Made by a program: the position numbers and the translations under genes. A stretch of 64,000 nucleotides of DNA from Siphonodentalium dalli. Lineage: Eukaryota; Mollusca; Scaphopoda; Gadilida; Siphonodentaliidae. The DNA lies in NCBI GenBank assembly GCA_032622095.1, contig CP136061.1, forward strand, positions 2,852,001-2,916,000, read 5' to 3'. Positions 49,989 through 62,925 of this stretch are shown here, piece after piece (positions within the stretch are counted from its first letter, which is position 1; each line of letters opens with the position of its first letter). Under the pieces are notes generated by a model. It saw only the letters and a list, made by a program, of their open reading frames with translations, made no database searches and was not told the origin of the DNA.

Positions 49989-50370
49989 AATAAATATAGA
50001 ACCGTCTACATTTAATGAATCGCTGTGCCATGTTTCCGATATTGGCGGACCTGGCATGGCCCTGGTCGATGTTGGTTCGAAGATCAATTGTGATAATCGT
50101 CATATCACTTGCTTGAGGCAAGCTGACATAATTATCCTTCTTGACCACGGTTATTATTTTGATGTCCAATCACTGGTTTTGTTACATTGCTGAACTATTT
50201 CCATGCCCATTATCAATTGCTTTGTGCACACGTGGGACAGTTCTCACTACGCAAACACAGGTTGTGCCTCTTCTTCCATGATTTCATGAGAGTGTAAGCT
50301 GTTCGTACATCAATGTTCATCTTTCAATAAGTCTTCACAGTTATGTCACAAATTGTTCAACTTCTCCGTT

Positions 50371-50655
50371 GCGATGCTTGCGTCCGAGTGTTGGGTTGTC
50401 ATCATTTAAATTATGATCCAGTCTTATCTTATGTAGCTATTTGCGATGCTTGCGTCCGAGTGTTGGATTATCATCATTTGAATTATGATCCAGTCTAATA
50501 TTATGTAGCTATTTGCGATGTTTGCATCCGAGTGTTGGATTGTCATCATTTGAATTATGATCCAGTCTAATCTTATGTAGCTATTTGCGATGCTTGCGTC
50601 CGAGTGTTGGATTGTCATCATTTGAATTATGATCCAGTCTAATCTTATGTAGCTG
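50371..50655. repeat. 72-bp tandem repeat, four copies
   Basis: The unit begins GCGATGCTTGCGTCCGAGTG and ends CCAGTCTAATCTTATGTAGC. Starts at 50371, 50443 and 50515 show an exact 72-bp period. 72 is a multiple of three, so the minus strand stays open as a 24-residue repeat, but no gene context supports coding. Confidence 0.92.
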
Positions 50656-51854
50656 AGCCAGTCACTACAATAAAGAGTAGCCCCATTTCACCACTACGAA
50701 TAAATCACTTTACATGTTTGATTTTAGTATTGATTGTCCACTTGAATTTATCTTGCAGGTATGATGTGCTGTCCTGTGTACGTATGAAAGCGTTTGTCTG
50801 CAAAATCGTTCATTATGCTGCTACCATAATAATGTAGAAAAGTTGTTTCCAAATATAATTCCAACAGAGAACATAAGTTCTGATCTGAGATTGGAAACTT
50901 CGGCGGAGAGACGCAAAAAGATTGAAGTTGGATCAATTTACTAAATGTTCCATACATAAACTCCTCGGTACCTTTATAGCATGGTGAACCCCAGTGCAGA
51001 ACTATACTCTTATGCCCCCACGTTCCGATCACTCTTCATATCTGGATTATTTTGGCTGTTGTATATGTTACGCCAATTTTGACAAAGTGGATGTCAGATC
51101 TGTTAACTTTAAACGGGGTGCACAGACGCCACACTGGCTCACCGGACTGGCAGATCAAAACAGTATGATAAATCAACTGACAACCGGAAGGTGTGAACCC
51201 ACCGCTATCTACAAGACAACAAATGAATACAGAAAAGTAAAAGGGCTGAATGTTCTGTCGTCATACATAATATGATCGTACGTGACACGTAATGGAGCAA
51301 CCACCAAGTTGATCATTAAGTTCAATATTACAATAATTATAGGATGTTACGTACATGGTACTACATGTGCTAGACCACTCGGAGAAATGTCTGTGTCATC
51401 AAACTAAAATACCATGTTACAACTTGGATTGATATAATCGTAATCGTACATATAGTCACGGAATATCAATTTATCCCAGCACTTTCAGCGCATGATTCAA
51501 ATCTGAGCTGCCAATGCTTCTGTGCATAAATTGGAGGTACCCTCGCGGGGTCTAAATAAGCATACATGCAGTGCGGAATAAGAGTACAGGGTGGATAATT
51601 CTGCCAATGTCGATACGAGTATACGGGGCGACACGGTAGAAATTCCCAACATAGCATAAAGTCAGCCTGGAAAGCTCTATTATGTCAATCATATAAATGT
51701 CCCAAATTCAGAAATGTTTTGTCGAAAATAGGTTTTACCAAACAGCAACATCATTTCTTGATCTGAGTAAATAATCCATTCTGATTGGCCTTTAGTATAT
51801 ATAGTCTGCCTGACAATCCCACAGTTTAAATAAACATACGGACACAAGTACACA

Positions 51855-52425
51855 CTATATACAGGGGGGGGGTCGGAAAAATATTTCAGGCACGTATGGC
51901 ATTTTTTCCCTTTCGATCATTTTTTGTACCCACCCACCCCCACCGCCAAATTTTTTTCCGTTTTCGGCAGTTTTTTCCGACCATTTTTTGACACCCCCCC
52001 CTTTTAACACTAAAACAGAGATTTGCGGGGGGAAATTCACTGTAAACAGCTGTATATGAATTTCTGTGCATACTATTTATCATGGATGTTAACATGGACA
52101 TGTAAATAGGAATGAGTCATTTTGAGGTCATTCGGCCAAAACAACATGGCTGCCAGCGGCCATCTTGGATTTCAAAATTTGCAACAAAATACAACACGAT
52201 AACTGCCTGCAGTCAGTTTACCAGTTAGAATTACATTATTTCTCTCATTCAAAGTGGTTTTGAAGCCCAACCCATTGCCAAAACACTAAAAAAAACAAGC
52301 AGGAATTTTTTTTTTAGTTGCGGAAATAATTGCTTGTTGGTGGCTTTGACCACCCACCCACCCACCCCGGCATACGTGCCGGAAGAAAATTTTTCATACC
52401 CCCCCCCTTCTATATAGGGCAGCAA
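51855..52425. mobile_element. Possible element with poly-G/poly-C inverted ends
   Basis: TATACAGGGGGGGGTCGGAA ... GGCACGTATGG at the left is mirrored at the right by CATACGTGCCGGAAGAAAAT ... ACCCCCCCCCTTCTATATAG. Pairing inside is weak. It may be a decayed foldback element; homopolymers make the match less certain. Confidence 0.45.
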
Positions 52426-54929
52426 ATTAAAAACATAATTAAGCATACAAGTATAAGAGTACAGGGTGGACATAGAAGCATACATGTATCCTTATTTAGA
52501 TCCACAAGAGTAGTTGGGTGAGCGTACTTAGCAGAACGGCGCGTACCCCTGTTACGTGTATTTGGTGTAACACTCTGTTACATGTAGCAAGCATGCATAC
52601 GGACAAACTTCCGGGAATATCAACAACTCTGAAACGCACTGTGGAACTTTCAATGATTAAGAAATAGCCATGAATTAATAGGAGCAATTAACAGATTTGT
52701 GGACTGTTATCACATTGCATGTCGCAAGCATACGGACGCACCTGCCACTATATCAATACCGCACGCTTGGTACGAAAGATAATTATACACACAATCGCAT
52801 GCATCTCATAACCTATTGACAGGTAACTTTGTTTGATTGAGGGTTTAACGTCGTTTCAGCCGCTAGGCCATATCACGACTATGTCATTTCCCACTTGACA
52901 GGTAACACACATTCATATATATGCGGTTCTGTGTTTATCTCACACTGAACTGATATAATTATGCTATATGATTCCCTCTACATCCATGACAGAAATGTGA
53001 GTGGTTCAATGGAAGCGGGAAATTTCAAGTTGGAAACTCATAGATTTAACCACACGAATGGAAAATTTAAGCATTTTATAGTGACAATATTTCTTGGGAT
53101 AATTGTCATATCTCACAAAATTGAATCGACACCAAATACTCGGGCATGTCAGGTAGCGTCGAGAATACTGTAACGGTACCCATTTACTGGCTATGCCACA
53201 ACCGTAAGGCTGTATATTTTAAAACGTGTTTTACACTGCGCTACTGCCTCAATAGGACTGTCAGATATATATGCAATATGCGTTCATTGCGTTGATCAAG
53301 GTCGTTAAACTATATGGACGAATCTTCCGGAATATCGATAAATCCATGCAACCATGATACATAGATTCAACAACAGAAAATGGTAGTAAGGCTGTGTTAC
53401 AAAACTTGTTTCCTTTAAAATATCGCATGCTTTCAAATTGCTATGCATAACATATAACATCTACCTGGAAGGGGGATTGACTGGAATCCTTCAGTGGCGT
53501 ATGTTTTTTCTTTGATAATCTAATTGAACCTATTAATAATTGCTTTTTGTTGTCATGGTTCAGGAATTTTAGATAGTGGTACTGTAGGTCAGAAATACTG
53601 AACTTTGATGTCCAGTAAATAGTTTATTTGGAAATTTTATTTCGCTCGATCACACGCATGTGATATTGCTAATCAGGTTTTAAAATGGCAACTGATATTC
53701 GGACACCTCTGTGTATGCCTTCCCATTTATAAATCCTCTAGATTATCACCGACCTCACTAACACATACAAATGCCAGAACATGGCCGCATGCGTGTGACA
53801 TGACATAACACTGTATGATTAATAGTGTGATTAGTCTAACATTTGCATACATATTTATATAACATGTATATATTTGTCATCTGTATATATGCTCTCCTAA
53901 ATGGAGGTTAACAATAAACTTATTGTGAAATTAAGAACTTGCCACGATTGAACTAAGTGCCAGTAACAAATTAAGACTATTGTCGTTGTGTATGTCACAA
54001 GCATATGGGCGCAAGCTTGGTACGAGATAATATACATAACAATAATAATGCATGTTTGTATTCCGGTTGTCAGTTTTATCGCACGATTGTAATGGCGTGA
54101 TTGAAAGATTTTTTATCGGGGTCTCGGTCATACCAGGTAGCGTCGAGAATACTGTAACGGTACCCAATTACTGGCTATGTCACAACCGTAAAGCTGTATT
54201 TTTTAAAACTGTTTTTACAATTCGTTCCGGCACTTATCATTTTACAATGCGCTACTGCATCAATAAAGGACTGTCCGATCAATATGCAAGATGCGTTGAT
54301 CAAGGTCGTTAAACTATATGGACGAATCTTCCGGAATATCGATATATCCGAACCATGATACATAGATTTAACAACACAAAATGGAAAATTTAAGCATTTT
54401 ACTAACAATATTTGTATGTCAAAACCGTAAGGCTGTATTACAAAACTTGTCTCCTTTAAAATATCGCATGCTTTCAAATTGATGTGCATAACATATAACA
54501 TCTACCTGCAAGGGGGATTGACTGGAATACTTCAGTGGCGTATATTCTTTCTTTGATAATCTAATTGAACCTATTAATAATTGCTTTTTGTTGTCATGGT
54601 TGTTACGCCAGCTTTTGAAGTAACTGACCACTTTTGGAAGTAGGTCTCCACTTTTGAAGTAAAAAACGCCAGCTTTTGAAGTACCTCACAACTTTTGTAA
54701 TAAAATCGCCAGCTTTTGTAGTAAAGTGATGTCTCCGCTTTTGAAGTAAAACACGCCAGCTTATGTAGGTCTCCACTTTTGTAATAACAAAATTACAGCT
54801 TTTGAAGTAAACTGACTCAATACATTTTGACGGGCGCTGAACGATTTTCATGACAAAGTCAACCCGATAATACATTGTCGCTATCGCCCATACGAGTGTG
54901 ATGTGGTTTGTATAGCTTTCAGGCATACC

Positions 54930-55280
54930 AACACAAGAGAAATCACACAGTCAATCACCCATACACGTGTGACGTGTACCAAAAGGCACTTAGTGAGTCT
55001 GGTTGCGTGACAAAAGAATACACACCGGTAATCGACCATACGAGTGTGACGTGGTTTGAATAGCTTTCAGTTAAACTATCACACAGTCAATCGTCCATAC
55101 ACGTGTGACGTGTACCAAAAGGTACTTGATGAGTCCGTTCCGTGACAAAATAATCTACACCGGTAATCGACCATACGAGTGTAACGTTGTTTGAATAGCT
55201 TTCAGTTAAACTATCACAAGACAAATCACACAGTCAATCGTCTATACACGTGTGACGTGTACCAAAAGGCTTGGGGAATG
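54930..55280 (+). pseudogene. Decayed C2H2 zinc-finger repeats, left arm
   Basis: Three ~138-bp repeats read HTCDVYQKALSESGCVTKE on the plus strand, which matches the finger pattern Y-x-C-D-V-C-Q-K-A-F-S-E-S-G with the second Cys turned to Tyr and the Phe to Leu. Stops interrupt the frame. Non-functional. Confidence 0.6.
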
Positions 55281-56424
55281 TTTCTGGGTGAACTGTGAAC
55301 TTGATTTATTATATTTTGGCTTCAGTAAACGTGAATCAGTGGACGAATTTGCATGGCTGGTAGATTTAGAGATCTGGTATATTACTAAAATTATAAGACT
55401 TTCTTTATAAACTACACACTTCAAGATTTAAACTAATTGCTGAAATATAAGTGCATGCAATATTTCGGATCAGTGACCATTAACAATATAGACTACCAAC
55501 TAGAATATGTACCTACATATATTGTGTTTTGGTATGTGTTTTGTTGTGTTCTGAGATATCTCAAAATAATTTATCATTGTTTTTATGTTAAGTTATCAGT
55601 CAACGAGACACCTCAACCTTCCCTGTATATAGTACACCACTTAGTCTGACCCCAATTGATAGGTGCAACATAGCAATAGTAAATATGTATACCATCATAT
55701 ATTGTCTTCATGATAGAATATTGATTTAATTTATTGACCATAATAAACAAAAAAGATTTAGATAGCAGAATTGTTGATGTAGATGAGAGGCGATAAGGGA
55801 TCAAGCTATACAATAGTATACATAACTATTCAAGAAATATAGCGTCTTAGGGGAGGTTAAGGATAAAGTTGACTAATTATTATTTAACTATATCAACAAC
55901 ATCGTTCCATTCATTCTTAATTTTGTTATGCGTTTCATTATATATTGCTGTGACTGAAAATTGACAATAAAATTATTTGTATTCGTATATTGTGTTGAAT
56001 AAATTTTGAAAGGAGACTGAACCTTTGGCGTCAAGAACATTGAGATTTGAAAGTTTAACTTTCCCTGTATAGCGACATAACGCCATCGACTCCGTTATTT
56101 TATATACTCAATCATCAGAGGATATGTGAACCCAATGGTTTCCACACAACACATTACTGGACCCCGTGTTTTATAGCTGGCCACGTTTGACGTAGTTCTA
56201 ATACTTCGGTTATGTGACATAATTTCAATGATCGAAATTTGTTGTTAATGTCGCCTTCCAGAGACGAAGCTAATAAACCGAACATTTTCTGCTGTCCCAA
56301 AAGCGTCGGCGGATCACCTAATTTCGAGGGTATGAATATGCAATTAAAAGTGAGGCCAAATATACCAACTATGTTCCGTTGGAACTACTATACATCACCT
56401 AATTTCGATGAACTATATATGTTG

Positions 56425-56990
56425 TCATGTTACTGGACTGACAAAACGTCTTGTCTCACTCAATGTCACATCAAACTTCTTCTGACAAAGGTCGCACTTG
56501 TAAGGGCATTCTATGATGTGGGTTGTCAGGCTGACTGGGAACAATCGTATATACTCGTATGATTGGTCACCTATGTGTGTTAATAAGCGTAGGCAGGGAA
56601 ACGGACCCACTAATGCCTTTTGGAACACGTCACATTTGTATGGGCGATGACGCTGTAAATTATCTCGTGTTGGTATGACTGAATGCTATACGAACCACAT
56701 CACATGCATGTGGTCGATTACCGGTGTTGATTGTTTTGTCACGGAACCGGACTCACTAAGTGCCTTTTGGTACATGTCACACGTGTATAGGCGATTGACT
56801 GATTTATCTTGTGTTGGTATGACTGGAGGCTATTCAAACCACGTCACACTCGTATGGTCGATTACCGGTGTGTATTCTTTTGTCACGCAACCGGATTCAC
56901 TAAGTGCCTTTTGGTACATGTCACACGTGTATGGGCGATTGACTGATTTCTTGTTGGTATGACTGAAAGCTATTCAAACCACATCACACT
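56425..56990 (-). pseudogene. Decayed C2H2 zinc-finger repeats, right arm
   Basis: On the minus strand the frame 56628-56425 reads LLTHIGDQSYEY, LTTHIIECPYKCDLCQKKFD and ETRRF: a finger linker (THIGDQSYEY for THTGDKPYEC) and one intact C-x2-C. Upstream (56990-56640) are further TCDMYQKALSESG repeats like those in the left arm, in opposite orientation. The array is broken by stops. Confidence 0.65.
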
Positions 56991-58015
56991 CGTATGGTCG
57001 ATTACAGGTGAGGAGACCTAGTTTTTTTTACTACAAAAGCTGGCGTTTTTTACTTCAAAAGCGGAGACCTTACTTTACTACAAAAGCTGGCGATTTTATT
57101 ACAAAAGTGGTGAGGTACTTCAAAAGCTGGCGTTTTTTACTTCAAAAGTGGAGAACTACTTCAAAAGTGGTCATTACTTCAAAAGCTGGCGTAACACATG
57201 GTTAAGGAATTTAGTTAGTGGTACATGTAGGTCAGAAAAATTTATAGTAAACATTTGTATAACGTTATCCACTCTGAAGAGGCTCAAAATGGATACATGT
57301 ATATACATGTACAAGAACTAAATATTAATTTAATTTACTTGCTATTTTCAATTAACTTTCCACATCAAAATGAGAATAACTCACTTTTGATACATATTAT
57401 ATTGGTGAATTCGATGTCTGAAACCGTTGTCTAAATTCACTCGAGAATGTAATATGAGGCAAACATTCTCAATTTGTTATACTCAACTTTGATGTCCAGT
57501 AAATAGTTTATTTGGAAATTTTATTTTGATCGATCACACGCATGTGATATTGCTAATCAGGTTTTAAAAGGGCAACTGATATTCGGGCACCTCTGTGTAT
57601 GCCTTCCCATTTCTAAATCCTCATTATCACCGACCACAAAAACACTTAAAACTTGAAAATGTCAGAACCTGGCCGCATGCGTGTGAGATAGCATAAACAC
57701 TGTATGATTAATATTGTGATTAGTATAACATTTGCATGCATATTTATATAACATGTATATATTTGTCATTTGTATAGATACTCTCCTAAATCGAGGTTAA
57801 CAATAAACTTATTGTGAAATTAAGAACTTGCAATGATTGAACTAAGTACCAGTAACAAATTAAGACTATTGTCGTTGTGTATGTCACAAGCATATGGGCG
57901 CATGCTTGGTATGAGATAATATACATAACAATAATAATGCATGTTTGTATTCCGGTTGTCAGTTTATCGCACGATTGTAATGGCGTGATTGAAAGATTTT
58001 GGATCGGGGACGTGG

Positions 58016-59700
58016 CTAGAATATCTATCATTTAGACTGGCCTCAAACTTTGCAAGAGAAATTTCCAACTGACACCCCCGACGGTTGGAAAATGTCCAAC
58101 TGATGTCTAAAGTCGGAAAATATTTTTTTCTTAAATTAATAAGCAGTTTTTGACTGGCCACAGGGGAGGGACCTAGATCATGTCACAAATATCTACTCTT
58201 TTCTACACACAAGGCACGTAGCCAAAGTAGAGATTCATGACAATAAATTTCAAACTGATAGCAATTTCATTAAAACAAATTGATTAAACAAATTGATCAA
58301 AAGTAGGAAATATACAAATGTTGTTCTAAAAAAAAATTCCCATTAATAAATTGTTGGAAAATAAAACTACAAGAACAATTGCAACCTACTGTTCCGTCAG
58401 ACATGCAATTTCCAACTATTGAAAATTTTGACCTGAGTTGGGGACACCCCCCCCCCCCCCCCAATCGCCATGTCTCTGCTTGACCTATCAAATGTCCTTC
58501 CGTTGTTACAGGAGTGTCAACTTTTCCACCAGTAATATACATGAGCGGTTGTATTTGTGATATGATAGAACACCATCTCCCAAGCCCCCCCCCCATCATG
58601 TCGACATTTGTATAAGATGTGTGTTGCCTAACACTGTGCCTTAAATAGCAATGAAATCGCAAAATTTGTATTTAAAAACACATATACTTAACCACAAAAC
58701 TGGAAATATTAATAATTTTTGTGATATTATTTGTCTTGGGATAAGTTCCATATATGCTTAAACTTAAAAGACACCATACACCACCAGTAGTTTTACAGGA
58801 CAAAACAATGTTATACAAATGTATGTAGCGAGCATATGGACAAACTTCTCAACACACTCTGTATCCTGGAACATGACAAACATAGCAAGAAATTACCAGG
58901 TACACCTTCTTTTAAAAATGACACCACCGGGCATGTCATTCTAGTAATAAAATAACCCACTGTGATATTATGGTTGTTGGTGAATTTGGATTTAGTTAAA
59001 AATATTATGTTCACATACATGTAGTTGGCACCAATATTTTATTAATCAGAAGGCAATTACATCATGGTGGAGTCTTCGGGTCTTCTTAGGTTAACAGTAC
59101 ACTTTCTGTTAGACAATAGACATACACCTTCACATGTAACGTATGGCGCTTTCCAAACATACATGTATATAAGTTTGTTCTATGCCATGCTAAGATTTGT
59201 TGCACAGGAGAAAGAAATCTGCATCAGCTTCATGGAGTGGATTCCTTAGTGACTACAGATTCAAGAATCACTGTACAGTATACAAATGGGTTCTCCCCCA
59301 AAGACATCCATTGCACTCTTGAAAAACTCAAATAGTTTGGTAAGAATCTTGAGTTTCCCAAAACTTCATTCTAGTATTATAAGATGCAAATTCTTGAAAA
59401 TCGTTGGTCCTTGTTGTAGATATTGTCTTTCCATCATGCGAGCTCGCAGGGTCACACAAACCATATTGGCTTTACAGTTCCATTTAATCACTGCTTGTGA
59501 ATGTGAATTTTACACCTGTTCAAGGAAGTTGTCTGACAAAATTTGCTAATTTATTCAGAAACCAGTACATGTGAGATCTCAGATCACAGAATTGAACTTC
59601 TGATAGATAGTGCATGTGATGAACAGGATGTACCGGTAGATCTGAAGCATCTCTGAAAAATCTGGAAAAATAGGAAAAAAAACACTGTAATAAGTATACA
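58016..59700. other. No supported gene
   Basis: Contains long C tracts near 58447 and 58586 and short ORFs on both strands. None has a domain or clear splice sites. Confidence 0.45.
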
Positions 59701-59716
59701 TGTACATGTACATGTA

Positions 59717-59822
59717 CAGTAATGCCCTAATTAATGACTCGATGAGAGCTTTCCGACTAAATCCTGAAAATTTACCCATAATTATGCTGTGGTTATGGAG
59801 TCAATTAATTATGGCATTACTG
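59717..59822. mobile_element. Palindromic MITE, CAGTAATG family, second copy
   Basis: 106-bp inverted-repeat element starting CAGTAATGCCCTAATTAATG and ending CATTACTG, flanked by TA (59715-59716, 59823-59824). Same ends and length class as 36774-36892; the central parts share AAATCCT/AAAATTTACC and GCTGTGGTTA. Confidence 0.88.
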
Positions 59823-60679
59823 TAGATGTAACATACAGTAAAGACCTGATAAATGAAATCACCTACAACTTTTGTAAGTTTGAACAGTAATTTTCTCTGT
59901 ACATGAACATGAAATGACAGTACATGTGATGAAGTCGCTGATTTAACTTGAGAAACACTGAGAACGATTAGTGAGACTAATAAACAAAACATTATTCCTG
60001 ATACCGGTATATATTCATCCATTTTTCAGAAATCTATAATTCTTTCAATCAAATGGCAATATTCTCAAACAAAAAGCAATGTTTTATTTCACTTTGTATA
60101 CATTCATTTATTTATTCATTCCCTCATTTCAGCTCTAATGCGATTATCCTATTTAAAGATGCATAATCCGAATTAACGCTCGCAAATTACTATTTCTTTG
60201 GCTTTGGGGAAACAAATATTTGATTTGAGTCGAGGAACCCACCCATCAAAGCTCAGAGTGATCAGATATAAATTTTTGCAATCCATTATTTTTCACCACT
60301 GGTACTTTTTAGTGGCCTGGCAAAAAGTAAACGAGAAGAAGTTCGCGGATCAAATTTGCGTATGAAGATGGATAACTCTAAAGTCAAGTGGCTTTTGTGT
60401 ATCTGATATTTGACAATCCGTTGTTTTAATTACCACACCAAATCACTCAGAATTATTCATGTATGCAACTACGTAACTTCTGTTAAAGAGATTTGCATGG
60501 AAATCCCCTTTCAAAATTGTTCACTTGACCTTCCCCTTAATAGATTCTGACTGAGGCATATTTTTTTTAAATGTTGTTCGAATCTAATGATATGGGGACT
60601 ATCAAATCAGATTGAGTACCTTTAAATAAAATTGAAACTTCCTTGTCGTCGCACACTATTTTGAGTTTTTTTAATAGAC

Positions 60680-61060
60680 CTGGCAAGGTTGGTACATACA
60701 TGTACCGCTATTCTCAAAGTAATTGACCAGAAAAACGGGGTGATACCCCGGTCATGACCGCGGTGATACCGGTAATAAACGGTAGTGGTATCAAGACGGT
60801 CATGGCGGTGGAGTTACGGTATTGGGCGATAATGATACCGCGGTCTTTTAGCGGGCACCGCATTAATTTTGTTGAATACCGCGGTGATTTTCATGGAACT
60901 GTTTGAGGGGAGGTATTTACTAACACATACTTGTTCGCGTTAACAAGCGGTATCAGTACCGCGGTATTGGAGGATACAGCGGTATAGTACCGCCATATTA
61001 ACGGGGTGACACCACGTTATTGGTGGTCAATTACTTTAAGTATAGCGGTACATGTACCCT
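60680..61060. mobile_element. ~360-bp foldback element rich in ACCGCGGT
   Basis: Ends ACATGTACCGCTATTCTCAA ... AATTGACCA and TGGTCAATTACTTTAAGTAT followed by AGCGGTACATGT pair over about 35 bp. The interior is made of degenerate GGTAATACCGCGGTATT blocks and is far more GC-rich than its surroundings. The AAAGTAATTGACCA part of its end also occurs in the MITE at 36774-36892, suggesting related families. Confidence 0.8.
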
Positions 61061-61094
61061 GCTAGGCAAAACAAGTGTCCACTTAACCACATTG

Positions 61095-61400
61095 CGGTTA
61101 GCAATGCCACCAAAGCTGAAATGCAACTACATGTACACCGCGCTCCAACGGCTAACTACAGTTGGGCCGTGGTGTATTTGCCATTCGGCCATGGTGTAAA
61201 TGTACGTGTAGTTGCTGCGGTCTACATGTACATTGTACATTCATTAAACTGAAAAAAGACAATACAAACCAGAAATCTAACCATGGTGTACATTGTACAT
61301 GCCATCTGGCCCTGTTGTACATGTAGTTGCTTTTCGGCCACGGTGTACATGTGTACTTGTCGTTCGGCCGAGGTGTACTTGCCGATCGGCCGCGGTACTC
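61095..61400 (+). repeat. Degenerate ~30-60-bp repeat with TTCGGCC and GTACATGTA
   Basis: Repeating TTGCCATTCGGCCATGGTGT, ACATGTACTTG and GTACATGTAGTTGCTGCGG phrases, five or more imperfect units. Confidence 0.7.
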
Positions 61401-62794
61401 AACTGCAGAATTTACAAACTCTGACACGCCTAACCACAATCAAACACCATACAATGACCCAATCAACCAACAAATTGGTGATAAAACCGGTATATGCAAA
61501 CAAGATATAATTATATATATTTTTACGATAATAAGTTTAATTATCCACCAAACAGGAAATATATCATAGATATAAAATATCTAGTTTGATGTCAACAAAA
61601 TGGGAATGACAATTACAATGTACATGTATGTGTCCCCAGGGAGCAGTTTTAAAACAAATATCTCCACAATAAGAAATTCTCCTATCAGAGTCGGGGTACA
61701 ATGTTTACTTTAGTGATAGTCGCTTTTATTTCCCTGGCTGCTGTAGCTTCCTACCGCGCATGTCTTATAAGTAACAGCCGGCTACAGCTTTTTTGCTCAA
61801 ATACCGGTACATACTCCATATCAACACAAACACATGCTTCCAGTCAGCAAAGAGGAGCGATAACCTGTACTCTTCTGGTATTGAGTCCGGTCGTAATTTG
61901 ACTAGAACTGTTTGAAGAGTGACGATGTGGCTTTGCGAAAAATATATAAATATATCAAAGATATCATTTATCTCGCGAGGTGAATCAGATAAAATGGAAC
62001 CACGCGTAAATAGTTTGGTTAATATCAGTGTGGTTGGTCGGTTTATAAATTTTTTATTTTATTTAAAACAAATAAAATGAACTTGGGTCGGGTTACGGGA
62101 AACACGCATTCATTTTGTTTTGGCCTTATTATTAAAGGTGGACTATATTAAAGGATGACATCGTGTTTATTTGATTTGTACATCATATCTGAATAATTTA
62201 AATTGGTGAATTAATGGGGGAATGGACTTTTTTGTGAGTGAGAAATTGATTTATCTAGCTGCTGTAGTTCTTGCTTTTTCCAGTCAAAATTTAGCTGTGG
62301 GATAGCCCGGCCTGTCGTACAATTTCAACACAATTCAGTGTGGATTTATTAAAAAAAGTAAACACATAACCTTGGATTTTTCTTGCACTTTTGTGATCAA
62401 CTAGTGTCAATCTAGCTGGGTAAACATCAATGGAATAGCCTGTAGGCTTAAATTCAGAGAATTCGGTCGAAACGTTAACACTATCGCTATGGAAAACCAT
62501 TTAGTTCAGTGATTCCTCTAAACTGAACACAACAAAATAACTGGTTCTCAGAATTAGATAACACATATGAGCGTTTGCATGAAACAGCGTCTGGTTGATA
62601 CTTTCTGTTCTCTAGAGTGTTCTCCTCAAGGCTTGTGAGATGGAACAGGTAGAATTATATCTTTATACTTGTCACGCATATCCAGGACATATATAATGTA
62701 CCTGAAATACATGTATGCCCAAATTTTGCACGTCCAAATTAATTATATAACAAATGTCCAAGTCCAAATTAACTCTTTATAACAAAATAATTAA
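61401..62794. other. No supported gene
   Basis: A 66-residue plus-strand ORF at 61701 begins with a signal-peptide-like stretch (MFTLVIVAFISLAAVAS) but has no supporting context. AT-rich otherwise. Confidence 0.4.
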
Positions 62795-62925
62795 TTGAAA
62801 TTTTATTATTTATACTGGTTGTTGATCAATATCCATGGGAATTTATACATTTAGGCTTAGTGTATATAGATTCTCATGGATATTGATCAACAACTGGTAT
62901 AATTATGAAATTTTATTGTTTCAGT
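62795..62925. mobile_element. ~130-bp palindromic MITE-like hairpin
   Basis: TTGTTGATCAATATCCATGG and its complement CCATGAGAAT-type arm (62813-62842 and 62871-62900) pair over about 26 bp with one or two mismatches. The AT-rich outer parts GAAATTTTATTATTTATACT also pair roughly. Confidence 0.75.

Larger units (their letters stand above)
54602..57195. mobile_element. 2.6-kb TIR element with zinc-finger-derived arms
   Basis: Begins GTTACGCCAGCTTTTGAAGT and ends with its complement. About 200 bp at each end consist of repeated blocks ACGCCAGCTTTTGAAGT and CACTTTTGAAGTA. It is flanked by TCATGGTT (54594-54601) and ACATGGTT (57196-57203), a near-perfect 8-bp target duplication. The paralogous tandem copy at 53563-53570 keeps the empty site TCATGGTT-CAGGAATTTTAG. 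Inside the ends, ~138-bp repeats derived from C2H2 zinc fingers face each other. An 8-bp duplication fits hAT-like elements, but no transposase is recognised. Confidence 0.9.
52900..58015 (+). repeat. ~1-kb tandem duplication, two diverged copies
   Basis: GGTAGCGTCGAGAATACTGT occurs near 53150 and 54137; CTTCCGGAATATCGAT near 53325 and 54328; AAAATATCGCATGCTTTCAA near 53418 and 54457; CTTTGATGTCCAGTAAATAG near 53602 and 57487. Copy two is split by the element at 54602-57195 and has about 250 bp more before CTTTGATGTCC. Related, older fragments (GCAAGCATACGGAC and similar) lie near 52585, 52725 and 58830, so the sequence belongs to a dispersed repeat family. Confidence 0.88.

Noticed and set aside
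50424-50621. Open 24-residue repeat on the minus strand
   Set aside because: The 72-bp unit is a multiple of three, which keeps any frame open; nothing else supports coding.
58297-58662. 121-residue minus-strand ORF
   Set aside because: Includes translated C tracts (glycine run); no domain or flanking exon found.
61701-61901. Small secreted-peptide gene with signal-like N-terminus
   Set aside because: A hydrophobic start alone is weak evidence; no cysteine pattern, splice site or homologue recognised.
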